A stretch of 64,000 nt of DNA from Diphasiastrum complanatum (lineage: Eukaryota > Streptophyta > Lycopodiopsida > Lycopodiales > Lycopodiaceae): NCBI GenBank assembly GCA_029204225.1, contig CM055108.1:9297849-9361848 (forward strand). The letters run 5' to 3'. The notes under the pieces were generated by a model, which ran no database searches, was not told the origin of the DNA, and saw nothing but the letters and a program-made list of their open reading frames with translations. Both the position numbers and the translations under genes were made by a program. The first letter of the stretch is position 1; every line of letters begins with the position of its first letter. Below, one piece after another: positions 1-11,035 of this stretch.

Positions 1-583
1 GACTTATATTGAGATAACAAATGCTTACATTTTGAGGCTTGCTCGAGCTCGAGCTTAAGTTTATCCGAAGTTTAATGTACAGGACTATCGCCCACACACT
101 ACTTTGTGAGTTTATTTACCAGTAGAGCGAACCAGCATGCTAGCCTCTTTATTCAATCTTCCAAACTACGTTATTAAACTTGCAAACTTCGCAGATGCAC
201 TCTCAAGATATATATGATCTGCCCGGTGGTAATTGTATCTCTTTGCTTCTACCCAGAAATCAGTCAGACGGCCTGCGTAAGGGACCATGTTATATACGAT
301 ACGTTGATAAAAGTTGGAGTCGCCCGCTGATTAAATGAGACCTGAAGTTTTAAGAATCACAAAATGTTTTGCTGCAAAAGAATATACAACATAACGAAGC
401 AAGTCAGTCGATGCAGTCTGAACATTGCGTTAAGCATACAGCAGATTGGATAACCGAATGCAGCCAGTTATTGAAAAGCTTATTCCAAGTTTATTTCCAG
501 ATTAGTTGAGGGAAAAGACTACCTACGCCATCGTACGTAGCACACAAAAATTACAAGGGAAAGATTGACGGGACTGTGAGAAG
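1..583. other. 3' flank of the EG45-like gene, no gene seen
   Basis: I see no convincing coding region, retroelement domain or RNA gene here. On the minus strand this is the downstream side of the EG45-like gene; the only functional signal I can point to is its AATAAA hexamer. Confidence 0.5.
490..495 (-). terminator. Candidate poly(A) signal AATAAA
   Basis: The minus strand reads AATAAA about 90 nt downstream of the TAA stop at 584-586. Spacing and sequence fit a near-upstream polyadenylation element for the EG45-like gene. A single hexamer is weak evidence alone. Confidence 0.45.
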
Positions 584-1009
584 TTACCTTACGAAAGAGT
601 AGGTGATTTTGATTATGCCTTCGTCGGGCTTCGCGATGTAATTGAAAGCTTGAAACGAGAGATCTAAGGCGCCATAGCACTCGCCCACACACTCATCTGC
701 AACCTTCACATAAACTTGGTTATGCTGCGAGTGGCAAGGATTTCCATCACCCTGGGTGCCACCAACGCACGTCACTAGAATACATTGGCCACATCTGTTG
801 GAATGAAAAAGACCCGTTCTCAGTGCCGCAAAGTGATAATGTAGTCCAAGCTCTTTATGGCTTGAGCCATAGCATGAGGTTTCTGTTTTTGTTTTCGCGA
901 TCAGACGGAATAGTAGAAGGAGCGAGTCAGAATTTAGCTTAACAACAGAAATGTGCTTGAAGGAATTACAACAAAAAGAAGGAAACCCAAAAACTGGTAT
1001 GATCACTGT

Positions 1010-1055
<46 letters not shown>

Positions 1056-1345
1056 GGGGGGGGGGAGGGAGATCGCAGACCTGAATAATCGGTGTAAAAG
1101 GTAGCTCTTGCCGAGGTAAGAAGCAACCTCGGAGCCGGAAGTTTGGCGTTCCGAAGCCTTCTGTGGGAACTAGAGTTGAAAGAAGCCGTAGCTTCTAAGC
1201 CGTGCACACCGATTGTTGATGTTGTTATTGGTGCTGCTTGTGCTTCTCCACCTAATGTGAAGCTCGATGATGCTGGTCGGATTGTTGCCACCCCCTCCAC
1301 CATAAGGAGAGCCACCAATATCGCGGAGAGCATCACAAAAAACAT
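584..1345 (-). CDS. EG45-like / plant natriuretic peptide-like secreted protein, two exons
   Basis: This is predicted to be a small secreted double-psi beta-barrel protein of the EG45/plant natriuretic peptide family (expansin-related, apoplastic). Exon 1 is 1345-1081 and exon 2 is 882-584; the intron (1080-883) begins GT and ends AG. Splicing is phase 1 and gives about 187 aa, somewhat longer than typical PNPs (about 125-130 aa) because of an N-terminal extension. The ATG at 1345 opens a hydrophobic signal peptide (MFFVMLSAILVALLMVEG). A variable stretch of about 50 residues follows, then the DPBB start RATFYTDYS. Exon 2 holds the cysteines expected of the fold: SCYG, RCGQC, TCVGG, NPC, DECVGEC, and the ending LDLSFQAFNYIAKPDEG then IIKITYS. 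Reading through the intron also gives an open frame, but it is simple-sequence. Family assignment is firm; expression and exact function (solute/water balance or defence in relatives) are inference. Confidence 0.8.
1012..1070. repeat. (GA)n/(G)n simple repeat in EG45-like intron
   Basis: A GA run followed by about 20 G lies inside the intron. On the sense (minus) strand it reads as a C-run then (CT)n just downstream of the 5' splice site. It is a likely hypermutable tract and explains a spurious proline/leucine-serine reading frame. Confidence 0.9.
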
Positions 1346-1464
1346 TGTAGCTACAACACTCCCAATTTATCCCTCGTTGCAAAGGTTGTGTGAGCGTAAG
1401 TGCGAGTCGAGAGAATTGCTCTAGGAGTGCTTGCAACTCATGGTATGAATATGGTTGCCCCACA

Positions 1465-1473
1465 TTATATATA
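1465..1473 (-). promoter_or_regulatory. TATA box of the EG45-like gene
   Basis: The minus strand reads TATATATAA about 120 nt upstream of the start ATG at 1345. Transcription would start about 30 nt downstream, giving a 5' UTR of about 90 nt. Confidence 0.55.
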
Positions 1474-3799
1474 GGTGCGAGGATGAGCACCTGATAATTA
1501 GTAAGTTACTACCCTTGTTGGAGCCTTTTTTTCTTATGTGGCAGTTTTCCAATTTTAAATTTTGGATCAAGACAAAGTAACCATGTTCTTCCACCACTAG
1601 AGATGACATGATCCCAATAGTGGAAGTGAGCAAGTTGCAAGAGATCAGCGGGTTGTTTGTAGGCTTGCACCTTGAAAGCCTTCTTCCACTTTGGATGAGA
1701 GTGGGAGAGACTTCATCCATCTTGGATGACACCGGCCCCACTCTCCATGTGATCCCAAAAAAATACTTTCCTAGTCAATACTTATAACTATAGGCCCTTC
1801 TTAAGTATTAACGTCTTTCACCAAACTATGCACAAGCTCTAAATGCCATGTGTCCATCTATCTGAAGGTTGCACAAGCTCTAAATGCCAGGTGTCCATCT
1901 ATCTGAAGGTCTAGGTTAAACGAGAGAGTCTTAGTGACTCTCTCTCACTTAACTTGCTCCGTTGCATGGGAAGCTAGCATTTAAAGTGTGTGCCTTTTTC
2001 ATCCTTAGGCTTCTCATATTGTGTGGCACTTGCCATTGAAAAGTCTCTCAAAGAAAGTCAAAATCAAACTTAATATCAACTAAAATGAAATGATTTTTGA
2101 CTCAAAAGACAAATTTGAAGTCCCCAGCCTGGAACTTTTAAACTGGGCTTGAGTGTGGTTTCAACTTTGAGAACACTAGATGTTCTACGCTGGATTTGAA
2201 AACTTGAGTTCTAGGGCCTTAATACCATTAAGAACCTCTTTTACTCTATAATCTTATTGAAATCATTGCAAATTGAAAAGTGCCAACATGTTTACCAATA
2301 AGTGAAATTTCTAATCCTTTTAGGGTAAAAATTCGAAAATCATCTTTAGTAGCTCCAAAATGTTATGACACTGTTTTGTTAGAAGGTAGCCATGAAATCT
2401 ACACATCAATTTTAGGGTTAAAAATAAAGAAAAACCATGCCACTCAAAAGCATGAAACACCTAGATTGAAGCCTGCCAAGTGTCACAAATTGAAGAGTGT
2501 GTAGCTTGTCCTTTTACTTTTGGACAAATTATGCACAAGTCTCCCATGTTCTATTTAACTATTATGTTGTCTTTTCACTAGCACTAAGCTTAAGGTTTAC
2601 TCGAGTGTTGTGGCACTCTTGGTCTTATTATAGACCTCCTTAGTATCTCACATGTAGACCTAACCCAAGTTGTTCACCCCATCCAAACACACTCTATTAG
2701 TACATGTACACCAATTGCGTCACTGTACATTTGCAAATTATGTCGGTTGTATTATATGTTGTCTTCTTCATAAACTCAATTAATTAACATTTTGAAGGTG
2801 AAGTACAAAAACTTGTGTAGTTTTGTAGTGCTCCTTCATACCATTGATTAAATATCAAACAAAGATTGTCATAAAAAACTTATGGACTACATTGAGGTTC
2901 AATAGGGTTGGTCAAATTTCTTGTTAAAATAATAAAATAGAAAGTGGATTCTATTTGGGGGCCAATATAGTTCCATATATTTTTAGTGGGAGGAACATTT
3001 AAACTTGAGGGCACAATTTTCACCAGCGTTGTAGGCTCAACATTTCGGAGATGTAATAAGCCGATCTTTGTAAGGTGATCACACACAATTATGTAATGAA
3101 TGCTTTGTTCCTTTCTATTTGTAGAGTCCTCACTAAATCTCCTGTGTGCATCAAAATTCTCAATAAGGACTAGCCAAATTAAGCCTCTATTTATATCCAA
3201 TGTCCCATACCATCAACCATTGCTCTTGGCTTTCACTACTGCACATCTTTGTGGGCACATGCTCATATCATTAACCAATTCTTGGATAGATTGAATAATT
3301 AATAAAGGGTTGTCTATAGGCAGGTTCCACATCAAGCATGGTTCATTCTTAATTCAATGAGATGAGGTAGCCTAAGGTGATGACATGACACTAAGAATGT
3401 TGACAAGCAACTAAACCAATGTTCAACTTCGTACTAAAATCGTCACCTCCACCTCGAAGCATAGTGTTATTGTATAACTATTTTCTTTACTTACAAAAAT
3501 TCTTCTAAAATATAGGTGTCAAAATTGAATCAAATTCTAGCTTGGCAATTTTGGTCTTATTTTGGAGAGATGGATGTTTTATTTCAATCCCATGATTCAA
3601 AATGTATTGCGCCCTAGGGATTGAAATAGACATTGAATTCAACTCATCGATCTAAGCCAAGGATCAACTTCGATTCTGGTTCAACCCAAGGTCAATTTCT
3701 ATCTTGATCCTGAACCGAGACTGTTTTTATTTCTACAGTTCTTTGTAGGAACTGCAATCTGTTTGTTGTTCCTTCTACCTTGCATGGAGTGAGATTAGA
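1474..3799. other. Intergenic, no gene recognised
   Basis: About 2.3 kb of AT-rich sequence with only short ORFs that resemble nothing I know. It contains a 41-bp tandem duplication (1830-1911). It could be old transposon debris, but I see no retroelement motif. Confidence 0.5.
1830..1911 (+). repeat. 41-bp tandem duplication
   Basis: The unit starting GCACAAGCTCTAAATGCCA at 1830 repeats at 1871 with one or two differences and no spacer. It is upstream of the EG45-like gene on that gene's promoter side. Confidence 0.85.
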
Positions 3800-4215
3800 A
3801 ACCAACACTCCCTCTTAAGATCACATCATGTACTTATGAAGATTCAGCATATTTGAGAATTGAAGATGCCTACTAATGATAAGAGATTTAGTAAGTATAT
3901 CAGCTACCATTTGATGTATTCGATAGTATAATAGTTCAACATGTTTGGCATAATAATGAACCCAAATTTTAATGTGTTTGGTTTTTGAATGAAAACAATG
4001 ATTTTAGGTCAAAGATATACAGGTGAGATTGCCACTAAAAATTGTTGTAGTCTTTTTTTGCATAAATAATAAATCACGTAATAACAATTTGATCATACAG
4101 CTTCTCTGATTACTTCTGTAGCTCCAACATATTTTATCTTTGTGAAGACAATGAGATGAATTTCATCTTTCTACTATTCCAAAACACTAATCCTCCTACA
4201 ATGTAAAAGCAATAT
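3800..4215 (-). pseudogene. Degenerate Ty1/copia RNase H tail
   Basis: Across frame changes, the minus strand gives the C-terminal RNase H signature of copia polyproteins. It has a FHSKTKHIKIW-like segment, then HYYAKHVELLYY, then a form of the QVADILTK motif (HQMVADILTKSL). A weaker AATEVIREAV-like segment lies upstream near 4100-4140. No LTR or flanking duplication could be assigned. It is an old, multiply interrupted fragment. Confidence 0.65.
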
Positions 4216-4789
4216 CCAAAGTTATTTTTTTGGAATTTGGATCACCTTGCTATCACCAATCAATTCTACAATTCTATGCTAACAACTTGACAAGCTATTG
4301 ACCAAAAAGAGACACAAGAGTTGAAGGGAATAACACACCGCACCCCAAGCAACAAATTGTCACAGTCTGTAGAAATACACGAGATTGTCAAACAATATGT
4401 AGAAACACACAAGAATTGCTAATAGGTGTCTGCTCGACAAAATATCAAATTGACAATGATGAAGTATCGAATCGACAATTGTCAAAGGCAATTGTTGAAG
4501 CAACTATCAAAGGTAACTTTCGCAACTTTTGAGCTTTCATGACAGAACAAAGGTTGACATTATTCTACTTTGGCACTCTATATTCGAGTCCAAGTCAAAC
4601 AACTCTCAACAACTATCGACCATTATCATTGTCGAAGCCTATTCAACCATCAGCTATCGATCTGGATTCAATCTCGATTCGAATTGATTTTACCATCTTT
4701 CGAGCCTGAGCGATTCTTGGCCTTATCTTTCACGATTGGGCAGAATCTTCCACAAGAAAAGATTCTATCAGATGGCTAAAAGCTTTTTC
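4216..4789. other. Unassigned, possible gypsy gag leader
   Basis: No clear domain. An open stretch at 4570-4779 precedes the gypsy zinc knuckle and could be decayed gag, but I cannot show it. Confidence 0.3.
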
Positions 4790-6270
4790 ACAAGCTTGTG
4801 AAAATTGCTGCATTGAACACCATGTGAAGGATTGTCCTTCCCGATCTAAACCAGCTGCTCCTGTCTATTCCATGCAAGTCAAGACATTGCTAGTCAAAAC
4901 TCATCCAACATGGGTCTTGATTCGTGCACAAACCCAACGCCAAGCCCCTACCGTTGCACCCAACAAAATCCAGCAACATAATGTACTTCCAAGTGAAGGT
5001 TCGACACCCATTGTTGATTCTCGCCCATTTGAAGAAATTAGATTGCGCCACTAGTATCGACAACAAATTCAAAATGCAGACCAACACTCTTTCACCTCCC
5101 ATAAAGTACCTCACACATCTTTTGAGAACAAAACCCTTGAAGGCACTGAAGTCTGGGGGGATCTATTGCAAGCTAATGTGACTCTCCCTTTCCACGTTCT
5201 CTAGAAACATGCAGGTAAGTGGAAACAACAAATCCAATCCACCGAAACCACCACCTCTGACAACTATCCCAAAATGCCATTACACCTCACAAATCCACTT
5301 AGTGAAAGGGACAATATCAATATTCCAGCTACTCATTGCCAGTCTCCCGAAGTCTTAGCTGTACTAAATGATGGCTCAAATGTCAACATCATTTCCACAT
5401 CCCTCATGTTAGAATGGAATCTGAGAGACAAACTCACCAAACCCACTTGTCAGCTCAGAATGGCTGATCAAAGTGTGGTCTGACCTATCAGTTTCCTCCC
5501 ACAAGTTTGAATCAAATTAGGAGGCCTGAAATTTTCTATAGATCTAGTCGTACTCAATATTCCTAGTAATGCCTTTTCCTACAACTTACTATTTGGTCGC
5601 CCATGGCTCACCAATGCAAAAGTCGTTCACGACTGGAGCAAAGGACGAGTCACCTTTGGTAATAGAGACAACTCTATTACCATTGATTCATCTGACAAAC
5701 TTAAACCCGCACGTTTTCATGACAAGGGATCATCTACTACATACTAGTCCACCCAAGAAAAAGGTCATTATGTTGAATCTACTGATATCATAAACTGGAG
5801 TCACAATTTGGCTACCATTGATTGTGTGAATGTTGATTATTGTGCTCAACATTAGGATGATTGTACCTATACTCCTCAGTCCGATAAAGAACAATTTCTT
5901 GATCTAGACACACCTATCAGTAATATCAGTTTTATTGATATTCTTCCACACAATGATGAGTTGTTAAATGTTGCATGGCTCCCTACTGATGAATCAGAAA
6001 ATTTATTCTTAGATGATGACAATGTCTTATGAATTCAAAATTGCCCAGAAGATTTGGACATTTATGATATTTAGATCCTCAACTACATGGAGGCACTTTT
6101 ACTCAAAGCCTTCCTGCAGTATTCGTCCAAAGTGGAACCAGTACCTAATACCAAGCTATACCGTGTCAAATGACCAAATTATCCATGGGACCTCTATGAG
6201 GAGGAAACAATCAAAGAACACCCATATTGGGTTACGATATTCTGAAACAGAAACTATGCAACAATTTTAG
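4790..6270 (+). pseudogene. Ty3/gypsy gag zinc knuckle-protease remnant
   Basis: A knuckle-like CENC..H..C segment (around 4800-4850) is followed by a retropepsin region. The protease shows LNDGSNVNIISTSL around 5360-5400 (D-G-S where plant gypsy proteases usually have DGGSNVNI), KPTCQLRMADQSVV, and then a stop. In the next segment the fold continues with GGLKFSIDLVVLN and the flap/end motif LLFGRPWLTNAKVVHDW near 5580-5640. An acidic linker follows to about 6270. Several stops and frame changes make it non-functional. It ends abruptly where oppositely oriented gypsy sequence begins. Confidence 0.75.
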
Positions 6271-6274
6271 CACC

Positions 6275-7115
6275 ATCCAACTTTGTGGCTTCTGCTTCTA
6301 CCATCTTTGTTGCATAGTTAGTCACTACCAAGATAAACTTCGTTTGGTATAACTAGTGATAGGCTTAATAGGCCCAACAAAGTCAATGTCCCATTTTTCA
6401 AAAGGTTCAAGAGTAAGTATCGGGGTGAGTGGCCAATGCATTGAAGAAGTGGTCTTCCGACTCGCTAACATGGATCATAGGTTTTGATAAACATTGCAAC
6501 GTCTTTCTACATAGTTGGCCATCAATATTTCACATTTAAATTTTCTTAAACAATATTGAGGACTATAAATGGTCCACTAGTAGCTTTTGAGTGTAAAGCT
6601 TGAATAACCTTTTGAGTATCAATCAATTTAAGACAACGACGAAGGTATTCATTTGGTCTCATTTTGTATAGTTCATTGTTTTTTATCGGGTATGGTCCAA
6701 TCTTATGTTGAAAAACCATCTTCTATTCTAAGTCAATCCTAGGAGGATAGTTTTGATTTTGAAGATAATCAATAATTTCCGGATACAATGAATGTTCAGT
6801 TGACAGAAATATAATGTTCTCATCAGAAAATTCATCACTTGAGTTCCCAACAACATATTCTGTATTTAGGCACAATAAATAGTCTGCATTTGTGTGGTAC
6901 TTTTCTTGTCATACCTCCACTTGGTTTTCAAATTCTTGAAGCAAAAACACCCATGTGGCTATTCAACCTGATAACTTTGGCTTTTGTTCACCAGATGTTT
7001 TAGCACACAATGGTCAACATGAAAGATAAAAGGATAGCCCAACAAATAATGTCAAAATTTCTTCACAGAAAATACCATCCCAAGTCCTTCATGCACTACA
7101 AGAATTGCCGCAATC
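6275..7115 (-). pseudogene. Ty3/gypsy RNase H-integrase remnant, inverted
   Basis: The minus strand reads from 7115 downward: an RNase H end (EGLGMVFSVKKF, then HYLLGYPFIFHVDH), a decayed YHTNADYLLCL segment where gypsy elements have the H-x-x-AD-LSR motif, a linker, and then integrase start features ending EPFEKWDIDFVGPIKP and a VTNYATKMVEAEATK-like motif. It is multiply frameshifted. Its orientation is opposite to the protease half immediately to its left, suggesting an inversion or two independent fragments. Confidence 0.75.
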
Positions 7116-7276
7116 AAGTAGATAACAAAAGGATAAATAAGTGATCATCTCAAAAATAGAACGAGCAAAGCAAGAAAGAGAGTGAGGTGGAAGTCATTGG
7201 ATCCATGTGCTCTCATCACGAGGTTGATGAATAAAGAAATGAAATTCTATTGGAAGTAACAAATATGTAAGAAATG

Positions 7277-8098
7277 GGTTTTGACATTCTGCGAGTAAAT
7301 CTTTTGCGAGTTTCTTCCATGAAATGCTCCAACAAAATGGTAGCACATGGTGTGCTACTCTTTCTATGCGACTACATGATTTTTTAAGAACAAGAATGAT
7401 GGTTTGATGCATACTTTAAAATGTGACTATCCATCAAATTCTAAATAGGTCCATCACAAAATACTTTGTTACTCTATAAATACAAGTTCACTTTTATTTA
7501 AAAAAAAGTGTCCTTGAAGTTGTAAAAGTTAGCATTCCGGCATGCTAGCTTGCAAAAAAATTTATTTCAAAAAAATGTAGTTTTTTTGAAGAACTTTTTG
7601 AAAAAATAGATTTCTTTTTGGAGCTGATTCGACTAGCATGCCGGTGTGCTAGCCAAGTAAATTATAAAATACTAAAGCTATTTTGATACATTTGAGAACC
7701 AAATTTGAATAAAAACATTATTTCAAAATATTTCTTTAAATCTCCCAATATAGTAAGCCGATGTGCTAAGTAAAACAACTAAATAAAATATTTACAGCCT
7801 TTAAAGACAACACGTCGTCGTGCTATATGAAATGAGAAAACTTTTTTGCAACCAACCAAGATAGCACGTCGGCGTGCTATATGAAATGAGAAATTTTTTT
7901 TGCAGCCAACCCAGATTGCATGCCGACGTGCTATCTGGGTTGGCTGCACAAGAAAAAAAAAAAAAGCAATTTCTTTTTTCGGCGTGCCACAAATAAACAT
8001 TGATTTAGTAGCATAAAAAAGGTGGCACACCATGTGCTATCTTTTTGTTGAATGATGGCAGGAAAGAAACTCGCAAAACTCGCAAAATGCCAAGGCCC
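7277..8098. repeat. Fold-back region with inverted arms and palindromic motif array
   Basis: About 95 bp at 7277-7375 and the reverse complement of 7998-8098 match at roughly 80% by eye; both arms carry a duplicated TTTTGCGAGT-like core and AGCACATGGTGTGC. Between them a 16-bp quasi-palindrome, roughly AGCAYGCCGGYGTGCT, recurs: about 7342, 7531, 7635, 7752, 7809, 7863, 7917 and 8024. There is no transposase. It could be a non-autonomous fold-back/MITE-like element, a hairpin-RNA locus or a diverged satellite. Short ORFs through it simply translate the repeats. Confidence 0.6.
7804..7948. repeat. 54-bp tandem repeat ending in a 16-bp-arm hairpin
   Basis: Units start at 7804, 7858 and 7912 (exact 54-bp period), each with the AGCACG..CGTGCT core, ATATGAAATGAGAAA, a T-run and GCAACCAACC/GCAGCCAACC. 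The last unit continues into an inverted copy, so 7901-7916 (TGCAGCCAACCCAGAT) pairs perfectly with 7933-7948 around a 16-nt loop. Confidence 0.85.
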
Positions 8099-8199
8099 GT
8101 AAGAATCTCATGGATCACTTGTGAGCATAAGGCTTACACATCCATAATTGGGGGCCCATTCAAGGGATGCATATGGGACGTGAAGTGCGCATGTGACAC

Positions 8200-8650
8200 C
8201 ATTACTTTTTTTTTCTTTTCTCTCTCTTCCTGCACATATACATGCGGATTCAACATTCAAGCCTTGAAAAAGAGGATAAAAGTGCATTGATAGTATTATG
8301 TGTGATTCAAAAGAAAGAGAAAACAAAGTTTATGATGCTCATTAGAGTGCTCATGAAACCCTAAACCTTGAAATGTATAAAAAATATTACATTAACTTAA
8401 TCTTTTCTCTCTCTATCTATCTATCTTCATGCACACGTGGATATCATTCAAGCCTCCAAAAAGAGAAGAAAGTGTCATGATAGTACTATGTTAAAGATGA
8501 AAGAAGGTTCATGCTACACACAAGAGTGCTTAAAATTTAAACCCTAAAATCTACAAAGAACACAATATTAAATTAAACTCTTCTATCTATATTTTTCTTG
8601 CTCTCTCTATCTCTCACACATATCCTTCTCTTCCTCTCTCACTCTCTCAT
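8200..8650 (+). repeat. Diverged ~190-bp tandem repeat, about 2.3 copies
   Basis: A CTTTTCTCTCTC start, CATTCAAGCC core, AAAGTG..TGATAGTA segment and AAACCCTAAA..T end recur at about 8210, 8400 and (partly) 8580. Copies differ by many substitutions. No ORF or transposon end is evident. Confidence 0.6.
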
Positions 8651-8894
8651 GATCATAAATCACTAAGACACATATTTGTGTTTAACTACACAAAATATAT
8701 AATACAAGAAAGATAGTATACAAGAGAAATCTACAAAGAAAGAAATGTTAGTTACACATACTAAAACATAAGAATTATACTTTGTTGAGACAAATGGAAT
8801 TGATAGAGTTGAGAAAAAGTGCCAAAAGCCGATTTCCAACAATCTCCTACAAGAATAAAAAATAAGAGAAACCTAGAAAAGTGACATGGCTTTG

Positions 8895-9140
8895 AGAATA
8901 GACACGGTTGTCGAATTCTAACATCTGTATTATCCGTCGGATTCCAATGTCCGCTTTATGTTTTTTTTAAATGCACGGACAAGTGACATCATCAATTAAA
9001 AATTGTGCGGTGTCTTGAAAATGGGATGTCGGATTTCGACATATATATTGTTTGTCAGAATCCGACATCTGTAAAATTTTTCTGCAAAGTTATTTATTTA
9101 TTTATTTATTTTAATAATGTCAGATTCCAACGGATTATGA
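8895..9140. repeat. Repeated TGTCGGATTYCGACA-like motif
   Basis: Variants of a quasi-palindrome TGTCGGATTTCGACAT occur at about 8910, 8935, 9027 and 9052, and again in part near 9118. They are reminiscent of subterminal repeats of DNA transposons, but I see no terminal inverted repeats or transposase, so the assignment is open. Confidence 0.45.
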
Positions 9141-9214
9141 AATTTTTTGAATCCATCAGAGCCTTGTGTCGAAAGTCGCACATTTTGTTGTTGTGACGTT
9201 CTGTCGCCGAATAG

Positions 9215-10639
9215 TTCTTTTCAGATATATTCAATTGATGCCCTACATGTTACGCATGATAGTCTTTCTTCTCATTGTCCTTCGGACTGAGCATGACTCC
9301 AATTGTGAATGAAGAAACATCCACATAGACATGAAAGATTCTTACCCAACCAGGATGTTCATAAGTTCGTTGTCATTTGACAGTCCATTCGTAATAAACA
9401 TCTTTCTTCAGCAAATGTGTCAGTGGAGAAGCAATAGATGCATGGTCTTGAATAAACTTCTGATATTAGCCAACATGGTCCATAAATCCTCTGAGATCAC
9501 GAAGATTCGTTAGTCCTTCAAGTTCTTTATAATCTCCACTTTATCTTTGTCGACTTCAATACCTCTCGTCGATATTATGTGTCAGAGAAATATGCCCTCC
9601 GACATGCCGAAAAAGCACTTCTCTGGGTGAAGACACAAGGAAGTTTTTCTACAACACTAGAATGTTTTCCGTAGTTTTGAAAGATGTGTGTCTTCTGAAC
9701 TATATACACATAAGTCATCCATAAATATTTCAAGGAACACCCGTAAGTAATCTTGGAAGATCACAGTCATCATCCGTTGGAATGTGGCTGGTGCATTGCG
9801 TAGTCCAAATGGCATCTGTTGATATGCACATGTGCCCTAGTCTGTTGTGAAAGTGGTCTTGGACCGATCTTTGTCTCGGATCGATACTTGATTATAACTT
9901 GAAAACTCGTCAAGAAAACTATAAAATCTGGCATTACCTACAATCTGGTCCAGTATCATGTCTGTGAATGGTAACGAGTGATGGTCCTTCCGAGTTGTGG
10001 CATTAAATTTCTGATAGTCTTGACATACTCGCATCTTTCCAATCTTCTTCTTAGGTATAACCACAATAGGTAAAACTCACTCACTGTTGAGGATAGGGTA
10101 AATTATGCTTGTCTCCAAATATTTGTCCAATTCATCTTTGACTAGCAACAAATATCTAGGATTCAATTGATATTGTCATTGCCTTATCGACACTGCTCCT
10201 TCCTTCATGTCAATGTGATGTTGAACATATTTTTTTGTTAATGTCTTTCAAATCCTCCATAGACCAGGCAAAAACATCATGATATTCTCTAAGCAGTTTT
10301 GTGTATTGTTGAATTTCTTTTTCAGATAATATTTTAGAGATTACAGAGCTTTGTCTGGTACAACTTCAATAGATAAGGTGTCATTAGGGTCAATCATACC
10401 AACCATCATATTATCTGATGAGTGGGCTTGAATCTCTCTCTGAAAAGGTTGCGCTTGATCTATATTGTCAGATACGTCTAGTTTCTCAATTTTGTAGCAA
10501 TCCAAATAGTTAGATTAAATGTCTTCCTCCAAAAAAATATTCAATGTGTAGGATGATTGTTTTGAAGTGAAACTGATATCTAATTGCGCCATCTGTCATT
10601 CATAACATTCTCCCTGCCATGTAATGATATGTTCATGCA
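9215..10639 (-). pseudogene. Ty3/gypsy reverse transcriptase remnant (antisense)
   Basis: Reading from high to low coordinates: a linker, then KDELDKYLE-like and PIVVIPKKKIGKMRVCQDY (about 10075-10010), FNATTRKDHHSLPF, FYSFLDEFSSYNQVSI and KTTFTTD (9840). It continues in another frame as QMPFGLRNAPATFQRMM, with the catalytic box EIFMDDLCVYS near 9700. This is the palm of a gypsy RT; FMDD fits the family's usual Y/F-MDD. The only long intact stretch is 9837-10064; elsewhere stops interrupt. RNase H and integrase are not found beyond 9215, so the element is truncated at its 3' side. Confidence 0.85.
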
Positions 10640-11035
10640 ACTTTCTGTTCTCATCTTGTTCACCAGTCTGAAGCGCAACTCTTTCTTCTTCCAATGTACA
10701 TTGGCATTAGCTTCGTAAAGCCAAGGTCTTCCAATAAGAACAAAATAGGTGGCAAGTCCAACTGGTCAAATTACAATGAAATTCATAATGAACGGTTTGT
10801 TATACACTTGACTTCCTTTAGTTCTCCAATAAGCTTTCTCCTTGTCGATTCGGCCAATTTAATCTTTCGTTGGGTGGGCTTTATATCAGTTAGTCGTAGT
10901 GCATATCTAGTGTCTTATGTCATGATGTTGACACTGAACCCATAATCAATGGGTATATTTGTTAGATTTTTTGCATGCTCAGCCTTAAAATCATCCAAGT
11001 AGTGAGCATCCTGAAAACAACCAAAGTCCGACAAC
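10640..11035 (-). pseudogene. Ty3/gypsy protease remnant (antisense)
   Basis: The minus strand carries IPIDYGFSVNIMT (the region of the retropepsin active site, with the D-G-S/D-T-G triad not intact), ITP-like DIKPTQRKIKLAES, GELKEVKC and, after a frame change, the conserved protease end LIGRPWLYEANANVHW at about 10740-10690. It precedes the RT remnant in the order expected for a gypsy pol gene. Upstream (above 11035) it runs into low-complexity sequence. Confidence 0.75.

Noticed and set aside
1143-1424. 93-aa plus-strand ORF overlapping the EG45-like gene
   Set aside because: Antisense shadow of exon 1 and its 5' UTR; no domain and no promoter signal.
7779-8033. 84-aa repetitive ORF (IARRRAILVGCKK units)
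   Set aside because: Translation of the 54-bp tandem repeat; frame is not conserved through the whole fold-back region.
7277-8098. CRISPR-like array because of regularly spaced palindromes
   Set aside because: Plant nuclear DNA, spacings irregular apart from the 54-bp units, spacers themselves repetitive and no cas genes.
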